NCBI GenBank assembly: GCA_024653215.1 | Contig: JANLFU010000003.1 | Coordinates: 62,001 to 126,000 of the forward strand | Direction of reading: 5' to 3' | DNA length: 64,000 nucleotides | From: Candidatus Saccharicenans sp. | Lineage (GTDB): Bacteria > Acidobacteriota > Aminicenantia > Aminicenantales > Saccharicenantaceae | Shown here: positions 1 through 8,490 of the stretch, piece after piece | Position numbering within the stretch: the first letter of the stretch is position 1 | Layout of the letters: each line of letters begins with the position of its first letter | Notes under the pieces: generated by a model | Seen by the model: only the letters and a program-made list of their open reading frames with translations | Databases searched by the model: none | Told to the model about the DNA's origin: nothing | Made by a program: the position numbers and the translations under genes

Positions 1-251
1 GCGGTCAGCATGATGATGGGGATGGAGGATTTTTCGGGCCGGCTTTTCAAGTACCGGCAGATTTCCAGGCCATCAGCACCCGGAAGCATCAGGTCGAGCA
101 GAATCAGGTCCGGCTGCTTATGCTCTATATATTTAAAAAAAGATTCAGGCCGGGAAAATGTCTCCACCCGGAAACCGGCCCGGGTCAGATGGGTCTGGAC
201 CAGTTTCAGGATGTCTTCCTCATCGTCCAGGACAGCTATGGTTCTGGCCAT
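1..251 (-). CDS. PhoB-like response regulator, receiver domain (3' part cut by window edge)
   Basis: The gene runs off the left edge, so only the first 84 residues are visible. They form the front of a CheY-like receiver domain: an acidic pair in LDDEEDI near residue 10 and the phospho-acceptor Asp in ILLDLMLPGADG near residue 55. The ATG at 251 has an AGGA-type ribosome site a few bases upstream. The gene follows phoU on the same strand at the end of a pst operon, so I infer a PhoB/PhoP-type regulator that controls phosphate starvation genes, probably with a C-terminal winged-helix DNA-binding domain outside the window and a PhoR kinase next. The output domain is not visible, so the subfamily is inferred from context. 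Confidence 0.85.
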   Translation of the reverse strand, partial: MARTIAVLDDEEDILKLVQTHLTRAGFRVETFSRPESFFKYIEHKQPDLILLDLMLPGADGLEICRYLKSRPEKSSIPIIMLT

Positions 252-318
252 CTTCGTTCCTGACCATATTTTATATTATTTTGGGAGCTCCATGTCCACA
301 GCTGATTTATACCATCAA

Positions 319-993
319 TCAGTGGTAGATGTCGGTGAGGCGCAGGTGCTTTATGAATTGGCCCTTGATCAGGTAATATGATTCTTCAGCTATGTTTTTA
401 GCCAGGTCGCCGATTTTTTCCAGGTGGCGGCTGACCAGTATGAACAACACTGCCCGGGCCGGGTCTAAGGCTTTATTATTTATTGAATCAAGGCATCGGC
501 TGGTGACCGAAAATTTTAAATCATCCAGGAATATATCCTGGCCGATGGTCTGGCTGGCCATTTCTTCGTTGTTTTCCAGGTAGGCCCGGCTGGCTGAGTT
601 GAGCATGTCTGCAGTCCGGGTTATCATTTCCTCGATTTCCGGCGGCCAGGCCACGGGGAGCGAAGACCGGCTCTCTTCCAGTCGCTGGCTGATGTTCAGG
701 CACTGGTCGGCAATTCGCTCCAGCTCATGGGCCACGTTCATCGAGACCAGCAGCAGGCGCAGGTCGCGGGCCACCGGCTGGTGCAGGGCCATCAGGGTAG
801 CTGCTTTTTTCTGCAGGTCGGTCTCCAGCTGGTCGGATTTCTGTTCCAGCTCGACTATTCCGGCTACCAGCGATAAATCCTGCCTTTTCATAAGCTCTGC
901 GGCTAAATCGAAGGCCTGCCCGACCAGGGCCATCAACCCGGCCACCTTTTCTTTCAGTTCTTTCAGTTCCTGGTCAAAAACTCGTTCACTCAT
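319..993 (-). CDS. phoU: Phosphate transport regulator PhoU
   Basis: The 224-residue product has the usual PhoU length and two tandem helical PhoU repeats (about residues 15-105 and 115-210). Each repeat carries an acidic metal-binding stretch; LERIADQCLNIS and LEKIGDLAKNIAEE match the E/DxxxD signature of each half. PhoU binds the Pst transporter and the PhoR kinase on the cytoplasmic side of the membrane and damps the Pho response when phosphate is plentiful. It lies 12 bp after pstB and before the PhoB-like regulator, the standard end of a pst-pho operon. Confidence 0.95.
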   Translation of the reverse strand: MSERVFDQELKELKEKVAGLMALVGQAFDLAAELMKRQDLSLVAGIVELEQKSDQLETDLQKKAATLMALHQPVARDLRLLLVSMNVAHELERIADQCLNISQRLEESRSSLPVAWPPEIEEMITRTADMLNSASRAYLENNEEMASQTIGQDIFLDDLKFSVTSRCLDSINNKALDPARAVLFILVSRHLEKIGDLAKNIAEESYYLIKGQFIKHLRLTDIYH

Positions 994-1005
994 CCGGTCC
1001 TCCGC

Positions 1006-1791
1006 TCAGCCGAATCGCCCGGTTATGTAGTCTTCGGTCATCTTGTTGGCCGGGTTGGTAAAAATCTTTTCGGTGCGGTCGTACTCCAGGAGCTCGCCCA
1101 GCCAGAGAAACGCGGTGTAATCAGACACACGGGCGGCCTGCTGCATGTTGTGGGTGACGATGACCACGGTATAGTCTTTCTTGAGCTGGTGGATCAACTC
1201 CTCCACTTTGGCCGTGGCTATGGGGTCGATGGCCGAACAGGGCTCGTCAAACAGGATTATTTCCGGCTCCACGGCCAGGGCCCGGGCAATGCACAACCGC
1301 TGCTGCTGGCCGCCGGACAGCTTCAGGGCGTTCTGGTGCAGGCGGTCTTTGACTTCGTCCCAGAGGGCGGCCTGCCGCAGGCTACGTTCGACTATCTGTT
1401 CCAGCTCGGCCCGGCTGCGGTGGTTACCTATTTTCAGCCCGTAGGCGATGTTATCAAAAATGGACTTGGGGAACGGGTTAGGTTTCTGGAAGACCATGCC
1501 CACTTTTTTGCGCAGGGCCACCAGGTCCACATCCCGGTCGTAGATGTTTTCCCCGTCAATCAGCACCCGTCCCTCCACCCGGGCTTCGGGGATAAGGTCG
1601 TTCATCCGGTTCAGGACCCGGACCAGACTGGACTTGCCGCAGCCGGAAGGGCCGATTATGGCCGTAACCCTGTGTTCAGGGATAACCAGGGAGATATTTT
1701 TCAGCACCAGTTTTGGCCCGTAGGAGAGGCTCAGGTTCTCTACCTGGATCTTGGGTTGTCCTTCGGGAATGGCGATGTAGCTGCTTTCCAT
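1006..1791 (-). CDS. pstB: Phosphate ABC transporter ATP-binding protein PstB
   Basis: PstB is the ATPase of the high-affinity phosphate importer and works on the inner face of the membrane as a dimer with PstA and PstC. The protein shows Walker A ([12 protein letters not shown]), the ABC signature [15 protein letters not shown], Walker B ([14 protein letters not shown]) and the switch His in [11 protein letters not shown] chose ATG 1791 (261 residues): a GGAG lies nine bases upstream, whereas the alternative GTG at 1806, five codons earlier, has only a weak site. The start sits just upstream of the pstA stop, so translation is probably coupled. Confidence 0.95.
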   Translation of the reverse strand: MESSYIAIPEGQPKIQVENLSLSYGPKLVLKNISLVIPEHRVTAIIGPSGCGKSSLVRVLNRMNDLIPEARVEGRVLIDGENIYDRDVDLVALRKKVGMVFQKPNPFPKSIFDNIAYGLKIGNHRSRAELEQIVERSLRQAALWDEVKDRLHQNALKLSGGQQQRLCIARALAVEPEIILFDEPCSAIDPIATAKVEELIHQLKKDYTVVIVTHNMQQAARVSDYTAFLWLGELLEYDRTEKIFTNPANKMTEDYITGRFG

Positions 1792-1793
1792 GG

Positions 1794-2678
1794 TCAGTGT
1801 CTCCACTTCTTTCTGAGTCTGGCCCTCAGCAGGATGGCCCCCAGATTGAACAGAACCACAAAGACAATCAGAACCAGGGCCGTGCCATAAGCCAGAGGTC
1901 GGGCTTTATCGATGGCGTGGTGCTGGGTGGCCATTATGTAGAGATGGTATGGCAGGGCCATGAACTGGTCTTTTAGGGAGCGCGGTAGAAAGGGCAGATA
2001 GAAGGCGGCCCCGGTGAACATGATGGGGGCTGTTTCCCCGGCCGCCCTGGCCAGGCCCAGCACCGCTCCGGTCAGCATTCCGGGTATGGAATAGGGCAGA
2101 ACGTTGGTCCTGATCATCTGCCACTTGGTGGCACCCAGGGCCAGGGCCCCTTCCCGATAGGAATCCGGCACCGACTTCAGGGCTTCTTCGCTGGCGGTAA
2201 TGGTCCAGGGCAGGGTCAGCAGGCCGAGAGTCAGGCCGGCCGATAATACCGAGGTCCCGAACTTGAGCATGTTGACAAACAGAATTACTCCGAAGAGTCC
2301 ATAGACAATCGAGGGCACGCCGGCCAGGTTTCTTATGGACAGCCTGATCAACCTGGTCAGTCGTCCGGCCCGGGCATATTCGTTCAGGTATATGGCCGCG
2401 GCCATACCCAGTGGCACGGCAAAAATTGCGGTGATCAGCGTAACCAGGAAAGTGCCGACGATGGCCGGGAAGATGCCACCTTCGGTCATCCCCCGTTTCG
2501 GGACCTGGCTTATGAATTCCCAGGAAATAGCCTGGTAGCCCTGGTGGCCGATGTCGTAGAAAAAGTAGAGCAGTATGAACAGAACTGAATAAACAGCCAG
2601 TCTGAGAAACAAGAAACCTGTAAACTGGGCCAGCTGGCTTTTCAAATTCTTCCGGCTTTTTTTGACCGAGCTAGTCAC
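1794..2678 (-). CDS. pstA: Phosphate ABC transporter permease PstA
   Basis: This 294-residue polytopic membrane protein is one half of the phosphate channel. It has an N-terminal membrane segment (about residues 25-45), a periplasmic stretch, and a BPD_transp_1 permease core with about five more helices. The EAA loop that contacts PstB is recognisable in [14 protein letters not shown] near residue 180. Its start overlaps the pstC stop in an ATGA arrangement and its end abuts the pstB start, as expected for a stoichiometric complex. Confidence 0.94.
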   Translation of the reverse strand: MTSSVKKSRKNLKSQLAQFTGFLFLRLAVYSVLFILLYFFYDIGHQGYQAISWEFISQVPKRGMTEGGIFPAIVGTFLVTLITAIFAVPLGMAAAIYLNEYARAGRLTRLIRLSIRNLAGVPSIVYGLFGVILFVNMLKFGTSVLSAGLTLGLLTLPWTITASEEALKSVPDSYREGALALGATKWQMIRTNVLPYSIPGMLTGAVLGLARAAGETAPIMFTGAAFYLPFLPRSLKDQFMALPYHLYIMATQHHAIDKARPLAYGTALVLIVFVVLFNLGAILLRARLRKKWRH

Positions 2679-3580
2679 TGCAGTTTCCTCTTCTGTTTTT
2701 CCAGAATTACATCGGCGGTCAGGTTGACAAAGAAGGTCATGATGAATAGAACCAGGCCAATCGCAAACAGCGCGTAATAATGGGTGGTGTAATAGGGCAC
2801 CTCACCCAGCTCGATGGCGATATTGGCGGTCAGCGTCCGCACCGACTGTAAGAAGCCCTGGGGGAAGGCGCGGGCGTTGCCCGTGGCCATCAGGACGGTC
2901 ATGGTTTCGCCGATAGCCCGTCCCATGCCCAGCATCAGGGAGGCAATGATCCCGGAGAGGGCGGCCGGTATCTTGACCCGGACCAGGGTCTGCCAGCGGT
3001 TGGCTCCCAGGGCCAGCGAGGCTTCCACAAAGGAGATGGGCACGGCGTTAAGGGAATCTTCCGATATGCTGATTATGGTGGGCAGGGCCATGATGGCCAG
3101 CAGCAGGCTCCCGTTCAGGGCGGTCAGGCCGTGGCTGAGGTTGAAAATCTTAGCGATCATCGGCCCGACCAGAGTGATGCCTATGAAACCGACCACAACC
3201 GAGGGGATGGCCGCCAGCAATTCGACCACAGGCTTAACTATTTCTCGGACCCGGGGGCTGGCCACGTCAGAGAGATAGGCAGCCACAGCCACGCCGACGG
3301 GGAAGGCTATCAGCAGGGCACCTAAGGTTACCATGATGGTGCTGGCCAGCATGGACAGCAGGCCGTATTCGGGTTTTTCGGGCGAGGTTGGATCCCAGCG
3401 GCTCGAGGTCAGGAATTCCTTAAGGCTGACCTCGCGGAAGGCGGGAATGGCGGTGTAGAGAAGAAGGGCAAAGATTCCCAGGAGAACGATTATGGCCAGC
3501 AAACCGCTGGTCTGAAAGATTTTCTGGATGAGACTTTCCTTCAGGTCTCCGAGGACACCCTTCTTCTTCACCGACATCAT
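2675..3580 (-). CDS. pstC: Phosphate ABC transporter permease PstC
   Basis: The 301-residue product is the second permease of the Pst importer. It has an N-terminal transmembrane helix (about residues 23-45), a periplasmic loop, and the permease core, with the EAA loop in EASLALGANRWQTL near residue 190. GMGRAIGETMTVLMATGN is typical of PstC. Tandem ATG codons mark the start; the first is used here. The gene follows pstS by about 23 bases and overlaps pstA by four. Confidence 0.94.
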   Translation of the reverse strand: MMSVKKKGVLGDLKESLIQKIFQTSGLLAIIVLLGIFALLLYTAIPAFREVSLKEFLTSSRWDPTSPEKPEYGLLSMLASTIMVTLGALLIAFPVGVAVAAYLSDVASPRVREIVKPVVELLAAIPSVVVGFIGITLVGPMIAKIFNLSHGLTALNGSLLLAIMALPTIISISEDSLNAVPISFVEASLALGANRWQTLVRVKIPAALSGIIASLMLGMGRAIGETMTVLMATGNARAFPQGFLQSVRTLTANIAIELGEVPYYTTHYYALFAIGLVLFIMTFFVNLTADVILEKQKRKLQ

Positions 3581-3603
3581 GGTTTGATAATCCTGCCTGA
3601 AAT

Positions 3604-4512
3604 TTATCTCAGGTTCTTCTCGTTCTGTTCCATCAAGTCTTTACCGATTTTGAAAAACCCTTCTTTCTCCACTATGGCCTGGCCTTCCGGGCTCAGCTCA
3701 AAGCGGATGAAATCGGCCACGGCGGCCGAAGGCTTGCCATTGGTGCACTGGTAAAGCGGCCGGGAGATAGCGTATTTCGCTGAGTAGACAGCTTCCTTGT
3801 CCAGAGGTGAGTATTCCGGCGAGTTGTCATCTTTTTTAATTTTCAGGACTTTCAGGCCCTTCCTGACTTCACCCTTTTCGTCGTACAGGTAGCCAACGCC
3901 CACGTAGCCGATTCCGGACAGGTCCTGGGTGACAGCTTCAATGATCTGGGCGTTGCCGTTCATTTCCTTGACGTCAGGAGAATAGTTCTTGTTGTTGAGC
4001 ACGTGCTCCTGAAGGAAGGAATAGGTTCCCGAATTCGATTGCCGGCCGTAGAGGGAAATTTTCTGGTCGGGTCCGCCCAGTACTTTCCAGTTCTTGATTT
4101 CGCCACGGAAAATCGAGCCGACCTGGGCCATGGTCAGGGTCTCTATGGGGTTTTTCTCATTAACGATGATGCTCAGGGCATCCACAGCGATGGCGAAGAT
4201 TCTCGGCCTGACTCCTTTTTCATAGGCCAGGTCCAGCTCCTTCGGCTTCCATTCCCGGGAATGGTTGGCCAGGTCGCAGGTGCCGTTGATGATGGCGGTA
4301 ATACCGGTGCCCGAACCCCCTCCCAGGACAGCGATGGCCGCGCCTGGCTTCTTGGCCATGTATTCTTCGGCCAGGATCTGGACCAGGTTGACCATGGTGT
4401 CAGAACCTTTAATCTGGATCATCTTTTTCTGGGCCGAAGCCGGCGAGGTCAGGCCGAGGGAGGCTACCAGCAACAGGGCCAGGAGGCCAATCAGGGCAGT
4501 AATTTTTTTCAT
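3604..4512 (-). CDS. pstS: Periplasmic phosphate-binding protein PstS
   Basis: PstS binds phosphate in the periplasm and hands it to PstC/PstA. The 302-residue precursor begins with a signal peptide that ends near SPASAQ (about residues 1-27). The phosphate-contacting loops GSDTMVNL (about residue 36) and GGGSGTGI (about residue 65) are typical of the PstS/PBP-like-2 fold, as is GRQSNSGTY in the second lobe. An AAGGAGG ribosome site lies six bases before the ATG. It sits directly downstream of the porin gene, so outer and inner membrane uptake steps are co-expressed. Confidence 0.95.
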   Translation of the reverse strand: MKKITALIGLLALLLVASLGLTSPASAQKKMIQIKGSDTMVNLVQILAEEYMAKKPGAAIAVLGGGSGTGITAIINGTCDLANHSREWKPKELDLAYEKGVRPRIFAIAVDALSIIVNEKNPIETLTMAQVGSIFRGEIKNWKVLGGPDQKISLYGRQSNSGTYSFLQEHVLNNKNYSPDVKEMNGNAQIIEAVTQDLSGIGYVGVGYLYDEKGEVRKGLKVLKIKKDDNSPEYSPLDKEAVYSAKYAISRPLYQCTNGKPSAAVADFIRFELSPEGQAIVEKEGFFKIGKDLMEQNEKNLR

Positions 4513-4536
4513 TTTTTCCTCCTTAAAATAGCTAAC

Positions 4537-5631
4537 TTAAAAGCTCATCAAAAAAGTCAGGTTGAAGATGAGGTCATTCTTTTTTAGCAGGTCTTTATAA
4601 TCGTAAACCCAGATATTGGGCTGTAATTTGAAACTGCTGTGAAGCGGAGCCCAGTCCAGGCCGGCGATGATCAGCGAGATTTCGTCGAGGTCGGTCAGGT
4701 CGCTGGGCTCATAGCGGTCAAAACGGGCAAACAGATTCAGTTTCTCGGGGATAAGGTTATAACGGCCGAAGACTGACAGCCCGGAGCGGTCATAACGCTG
4801 GCCGTCAAGCAGGTTCTTGTCGTTTCGGTAGACGAAATACTCGGCTCCCAGGGTCAGGTTGGGAATGAATTCCACATAGACATCGCCCTTGTAGGTATAG
4901 GCCCGGGCTCCGACATCCTGCTTTTCATAATCTATGTAGCCGACCACCGAGAATCCGGCTACCGGAATCAGCTGGATGAAAGAACTGAGTTTCTTGTGTT
5001 TATCTTTTTCCGGCTTGGAATATCCTTCTCCGCTGGAGAGCATGACCCCGTAGCGAACCTGGCGCAGGAGTTTGCCGGAAAGGCTTATTCCAATGTCGGC
5101 ACTGGTGGCGTCGATGTCTTTTCCGGTTATATCTTTGTAGCCATCCAGCAGGGTCTTGGCCACGCTGCGGTAGCCCCAGCGGTCTTCGGCCAGCTTGAAG
5201 GTGATGGTGTCGGCCATGCCGATCTTGATATCGGCGTCCGGGACCAGGTTGTTAACCTGGAGGTACATGTGCTTGAGGTAAGGACGGAACTTATCATCTG
5301 CCTTGCCTGAGGAGTCAACGGCTTTGACCGTGTCGCCGTCCAGGGTCAGTCGGAAACTGATGTTGTCATTAATCTTGTTGTCATAGCGGAAATATACCCG
5401 GCGAAAATTCATGAAGTTGTTCTTGAAATTTGGGTTGTTGGTGGGCGGAGTGGTTATCGGGCCGTCGTTGGAAAGATAGAAAGTGTAATCGAAGAAAACC
5501 GTTCCAGAGAATTTCTGCTGGGCAGAAGCTGGGGCCAGCCAGGACAGCAGCCCAATTAATACGGCGACCAGCAGAAAGGGCAGTCTTCCGGCCACGGACT
5601 TGGCCTTTTTAAGAGTCTTGTTTTCGCTCAT
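4537..5631 (-). CDS. Phosphate-selective porin (OprO/OprP family)
   Basis: First gene of the Pho operon. From the ATG at 5631 the protein has 364 residues: a basic start, a signal peptide ending near APASAQ (about residue 37), then a barrel-type sequence with alternating aromatic and polar residues and a final Phe (LTFLMSF), the usual C-terminal barrel-insertion signal. I recognise the OprO/OprP-like porin family from segments such as RRVYFRYDNKINDNISFRLTLD, quoted here only to mark the strand pattern near residue 70. An in-frame ATG at 5670 would add 13 residues, but AGGAGG lies five bases before 5631, so 5631 is preferred. Expected role: outer-membrane passage of phosphate to PstS. Substrate selectivity is inferred from the operon. 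Confidence 0.85.
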   Translation of the reverse strand: MSENKTLKKAKSVAGRLPFLLVAVLIGLLSWLAPASAQQKFSGTVFFDYTFYLSNDGPITTPPTNNPNFKNNFMNFRRVYFRYDNKINDNISFRLTLDGDTVKAVDSSGKADDKFRPYLKHMYLQVNNLVPDADIKIGMADTITFKLAEDRWGYRSVAKTLLDGYKDITGKDIDATSADIGISLSGKLLRQVRYGVMLSSGEGYSKPEKDKHKKLSSFIQLIPVAGFSVVGYIDYEKQDVGARAYTYKGDVYVEFIPNLTLGAEYFVYRNDKNLLDGQRYDRSGLSVFGRYNLIPEKLNLFARFDRYEPSDLTDLDEISLIIAGLDWAPLHSSFKLQPNIWVYDYKDLLKKNDLIFNLTFLMSF

Positions 5632-5727
5632 TTTTCCTCCTAATTTTTTCCCGGGTCTCTCAGGCGCCATGAAAGCTCCGGTTACCGAGAGGAAAGCATA
5701 AAAGCAGCCTGTAAAGATAAAGCGAAG

Positions 5728-5749
5728 GATTTGTTAAAATTCGGTTAAG
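5728..5749 (-). promoter_or_regulatory. Pho-box-like direct repeat upstream of the porin-pst operon
   Basis: On the minus strand two TTAAC units lie exactly 11 bp apart (5748-5744 and 5737-5733) within CTTAACCGAAT followed by TTTAACAAATC. An 11-bp direct repeat with a conserved 5-7 bp head and an AT-rich tail is the known layout of PhoB/PhoP boxes, and TTAACA resembles the Bacillus PhoP half-site. A possible -10 (TTTATC, 5721-5716) starts about 10 bp downstream, the usual distance. That PhoB-type binding occurs here is inference. Confidence 0.5.
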
Positions 5750-5837
5750 TTTGCTGACTGCGGGCCAGGCCACCCGGAACTGGAGCCAGTAGGCAGGATC
5801 GGATCTGGCCGTTTCTAGATAATCTTTTCTAGCTCAA

Positions 5838-5866
5838 TTAACACTACCTGCGCTATTTGATATAAT
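5838..5866 (+). promoter_or_regulatory. Sigma-70-type promoter of purF
   Basis: TTAACA (5838-5843), a 17-bp spacer and a perfect TATAAT (5861-5866) lie 28 bases before the purF ATG. The expected transcription start near 5873 leaves a leader of about 22 bases that carries GAGGAAG as ribosome site. Confidence 0.7.
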
Positions 5867-5894
5867 AACCCCTGATAATTGAGGAAGTCTGACC

Positions 5895-7376
5895 ATGTGC
5901 GGTGTCATCGGCATCTGGGCTAACCGGGAAGTCTTTCACGACCTATACCAGGGATTGCTGTCCATTCAACACCGGGGTCAGGATGCCGCCGGCATCATCA
6001 CCTATGACGGCCGCTTCCACGAGAAAAAGGGCAACGGCCTGGTCCTTGACATTTTCGGTCCCCAGGAAGCCGCCCAGCTCAAGGGTAATGTGGGCATCGG
6101 CCATACCCGCTATCCCACCATAGGTGGCGGGGGACATGAGGATGCCCAGCCCTTCATGGTCAACACCCCGTTCGGCATAATCCTGGCCCACAACGGCAAC
6201 GTGGTCAACTACCGTCAGCTGAAAAAAGAATTATTCGAAAAGAACCAGCGGTTGCTGAATTCAGATTGCGATGCCGAGGTCATCCTGAACGTCTTTGCCC
6301 AGGAATTGGAAGAGCAAAGGGTTAAGCAGCTCAGCCCGGAAAATATCTTTAAGGCCGTGGCCGGAGTTTACCGCCGGGTCAAGGGTAGCTATTCGGTGGT
6401 GGCCTACATCGCCGAGCAGGGACTGGTGGCCTTCCGCGACCCCCACGGAATCAAGCCGCTGAGCTTCGGCCGGCGCAAGGATGGCCTGAGGCCTTCCTAT
6501 GCCTTTGCTTCGGAAACGGTCAGCCTCAACCTGATGAACTTTGACGACATCGAGCATATCCAGGCCGGGGAAGCTGTTTTCCTGGACCGTAACCGCCAGC
6601 TTCACCGGCAGAAAATAATCCACAAGAAACACACTCCCTGCCTGTTTGAATGGGTCTATTTTGCCCGCCCCGATTCGGTTATCGACGGCGTGAACGTTTA
6701 TAAGAGCCGGGTGAACCTGGGCCGCCTGCTGGCTGCTGAAATAAAAAAGAAAAACCTGGAAATAGACGTGGTGGTTCCGGTCCCGGATTCGGCCCGGGAT
6801 GCGGCCATTGAGATTGCCCGCCGCCTCAAGTTGAAATACCGGGAAGCACTGGTCAAGAACCGCTACATCGGCCGGACCTTCATCATGCCGGCTGAAATCA
6901 AGAGGCAGAGCTCGGTCAGGCAGAAACTCAATCCCATCTGCTCGGAGATCGCCGGGAAAAAAGTACTGCTGGTTGATGACAGCATCGTCCGGGGCAATAC
7001 TTCCAGGGCGATTGTGGAGATGGTCAGGGAGTGCGGGGCCGAGAAGGTCTATTTTGCTTCCTATTCACCGCCTCTCCGCTATCCCTGCGTCTATGGAATA
7101 GATATGCAGACCAAGACCGAGTTCGTGGCCAGGGATGCCGACGAGGAGCTGGTGGCCAGGCGCATCGGGGCTGACCGGGTTATCTACCAGACACTGAAAA
7201 ACCTGAAAAAGGCCGTCCGCATGGAAAACCCGCAGCTCCGGAGCTTTTGCGCGGCCTGCTTTGACGGCTGTTATCCCACCGGTGATGTCACCCAGGATAT
7301 TCTGAAGGCCATTGAGGAAGAAAGAAAGCTGGTTCAGGAAAGCCAGCTGGAACTCAACATCAAGGCCAGCCGGTAA
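5895..7376 (+). CDS. purF: Amidophosphoribosyltransferase (PurF), iron-sulfur type without propeptide
   Basis: PurF makes 5-phosphoribosylamine from PRPP and glutamine, the first step of purine synthesis. The 493-residue protein starts MCGVIGIW; Cys2 becomes the N-terminal glutaminase nucleophile. Residues 1-235 are the Ntn-hydrolase glutaminase domain, and the rest is the phosphoribosyltransferase domain with PRPP loop VLLVDDSIVRGNTS (357-370). Cys249, Cys398, Cys452 and Cys455 fall in the contexts of the four cluster ligands of the Bacillus subtilis enzyme, so a [4Fe-4S] cluster is likely. The Bacillus enzyme has a propeptide before the catalytic Cys; here a stop codon lies five codons upstream of the ATG, so there is none. 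It has its own promoter and converges on the next gene. Confidence 0.96.
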   Translation: MCGVIGIWANREVFHDLYQGLLSIQHRGQDAAGIITYDGRFHEKKGNGLVLDIFGPQEAAQLKGNVGIGHTRYPTIGGGGHEDAQPFMVNTPFGIILAHNGNVVNYRQLKKELFEKNQRLLNSDCDAEVILNVFAQELEEQRVKQLSPENIFKAVAGVYRRVKGSYSVVAYIAEQGLVAFRDPHGIKPLSFGRRKDGLRPSYAFASETVSLNLMNFDDIEHIQAGEAVFLDRNRQLHRQKIIHKKHTPCLFEWVYFARPDSVIDGVNVYKSRVNLGRLLAAEIKKKNLEIDVVVPVPDSARDAAIEIARRLKLKYREALVKNRYIGRTFIMPAEIKRQSSVRQKLNPICSEIAGKKVLLVDDSIVRGNTSRAIVEMVRECGAEKVYFASYSPPLRYPCVYGIDMQTKTEFVARDADEELVARRIGADRVIYQTLKNLKKAVRMENPQLRSFCAACFDGCYPTGDVTQDILKAIEEERKLVQESQLELNIKASR

Positions 7377-7392
7377 GAAGGGTCGGCCGGCT

Positions 7393-8349
7393 TCAGACCT
7401 GTTCCCTCCAGTAATTGATAAGGTCCAGGATGGATTGTTTCAGGCCAATCTGCGGTTTCCAGCCGGTCAGCCTGGCCAACCTGGAAATATCAGCCAGGAG
7501 GATGGGCGGCTCGGGCAGGGTGTTTTTCTTGTCATCGCTTTCCACAACCAGTTTGGCCCTGGTCATTCCCAGCATCAGTTTCAGGATTTCATTGCCCGAC
7601 CAGGCCTGCCCGGAGCCGAGGTTCAATACCTCGCCCGGTTCGCTTTTTTCAGAGATCAGCCAGAGGGCCCGGACCAGATCCCGGATATCGGTGTAGTCTT
7701 TCTTGTTTTCGAGGTTGCTTACCTTTAGAACCGGCTCCCTTTTCTTTTTTTCTATCTCGGCTATCTGTTTGGCCAGGTAGGAGACCTGGTAATAAACCGG
7801 CTGGCGCGGTCCCAGGGTGTTGAAGATTCGAGCCCGGATGACCTTCAGACCATAGGCTTTGTAGTACTGGAATCCCAGCAGATCTTGGGCAGCCTTGCTC
7901 ACTCCGAACGCGTTCAGGGGGCGGAAGGCCGCCGTTTCTTTTAAGGGCAGCTCGTCGGCATAGGCCAGCCCGTAGACCTCGGCTGACGAGGCAATGAGTA
8001 CGACCGGGTTGATTTGAAGTTCAAGCAATGCCTCCAGCAGGTGAACCGTTCCGAGGGCGTTGGTGGAGAAGGTTTCAGCCGGGGCCCGGAAGGACGTCTC
8101 CACGGCCGATTGCCCGGCCAGGTGAAAAATCCGGTCGGGCCTGACTTCGCTCAGGGCCTTTAGCACCGAGGCCTGGTCCCGGACATCAGCCTCCAGGATT
8201 TTTACGCGGTCGGCGACTTTTTTTAAGGCTGACAGGCAGGCCCGCGGCCTGACCAGACCGAAAAGTTCTAGATTGGGCAGGGCCTGAGTGAGATATTCGG
8301 CCAGATGGCTGCCGATGAAACCGCTGATGCCAGTTACCAGGACTCGCAT
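7393..8349 (-). CDS. GDP-6-deoxy-4-keto-mannose reductase-like SDR with Phe in place of the catalytic Tyr
   Basis: A 318-residue extended short-chain dehydrogenase. The NAD(P)-binding motif is TGISGFIGSHLAEYL at the N-terminus. ASSAEVYG, the NTLGPRQ region and IRDLVRALW align, from memory, with GDP-6-deoxy-4-keto-D-mannose reductases (Rmd), which make GDP-rhamnose for surface polysaccharides. The YxxxK active site reads F-G-V-S-K, with Phe encoded by TTC where the family has Tyr, so normal reductase chemistry is doubtful. The Ser of the triad and the Lys remain. It could be a nucleotide-sugar-binding or altered-function member. It is single-gene, faces purF, and has a good promoter and an AGAGG ribosome site. 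Confidence 0.75.
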   Translation of the reverse strand: MRVLVTGISGFIGSHLAEYLTQALPNLELFGLVRPRACLSALKKVADRVKILEADVRDQASVLKALSEVRPDRIFHLAGQSAVETSFRAPAETFSTNALGTVHLLEALLELQINPVVLIASSAEVYGLAYADELPLKETAAFRPLNAFGVSKAAQDLLGFQYYKAYGLKVIRARIFNTLGPRQPVYYQVSYLAKQIAEIEKKKREPVLKVSNLENKKDYTDIRDLVRALWLISEKSEPGEVLNLGSGQAWSGNEILKLMLGMTRAKLVVESDDKKNTLPEPPILLADISRLARLTGWKPQIGLKQSILDLINYWREQV

Positions 8350-8392
8350 TTTATTTTCCTCTTAGGGCAAATGAGCACTTTTCAAAATATAC

Positions 8393-8421
8393 CTTATAGT
8401 CACTTTTGCCCATTGTGTCAA
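8393..8421 (-). promoter_or_regulatory. Promoter of the Rmd-like gene, inside an inverted repeat
   Basis: TTGACA (8421-8416), 17 bp, TATAAG (8398-8393) on the minus strand. GGGCAAA (8365-8371) and its complement TTTGCCC (8405-8411) flank the -10 region, and CACTTTT is repeated at 8376 and 8401. The placement would suit an operator; no factor can be named. Confidence 0.55.
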
Positions 8422-8490
8422 TAGCAGATTATGCAGCCTTGCGGAGCATTTAAAATATTGGCTCCGGTTGTGCTATAAATCGGGGACACC

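Noticed and set aside
1150-1890. Long antisense frames over pstB and many other genes
   Set aside because: They mirror the codon structure of real genes in GC-rich DNA; none has family motifs or a ribosome site.
7367-7391. AGCCGG/CCGGCT inverted repeat at the end of purF as a shared terminator
   Set aside because: The 13-base loop is long and there is no T-run on either strand.
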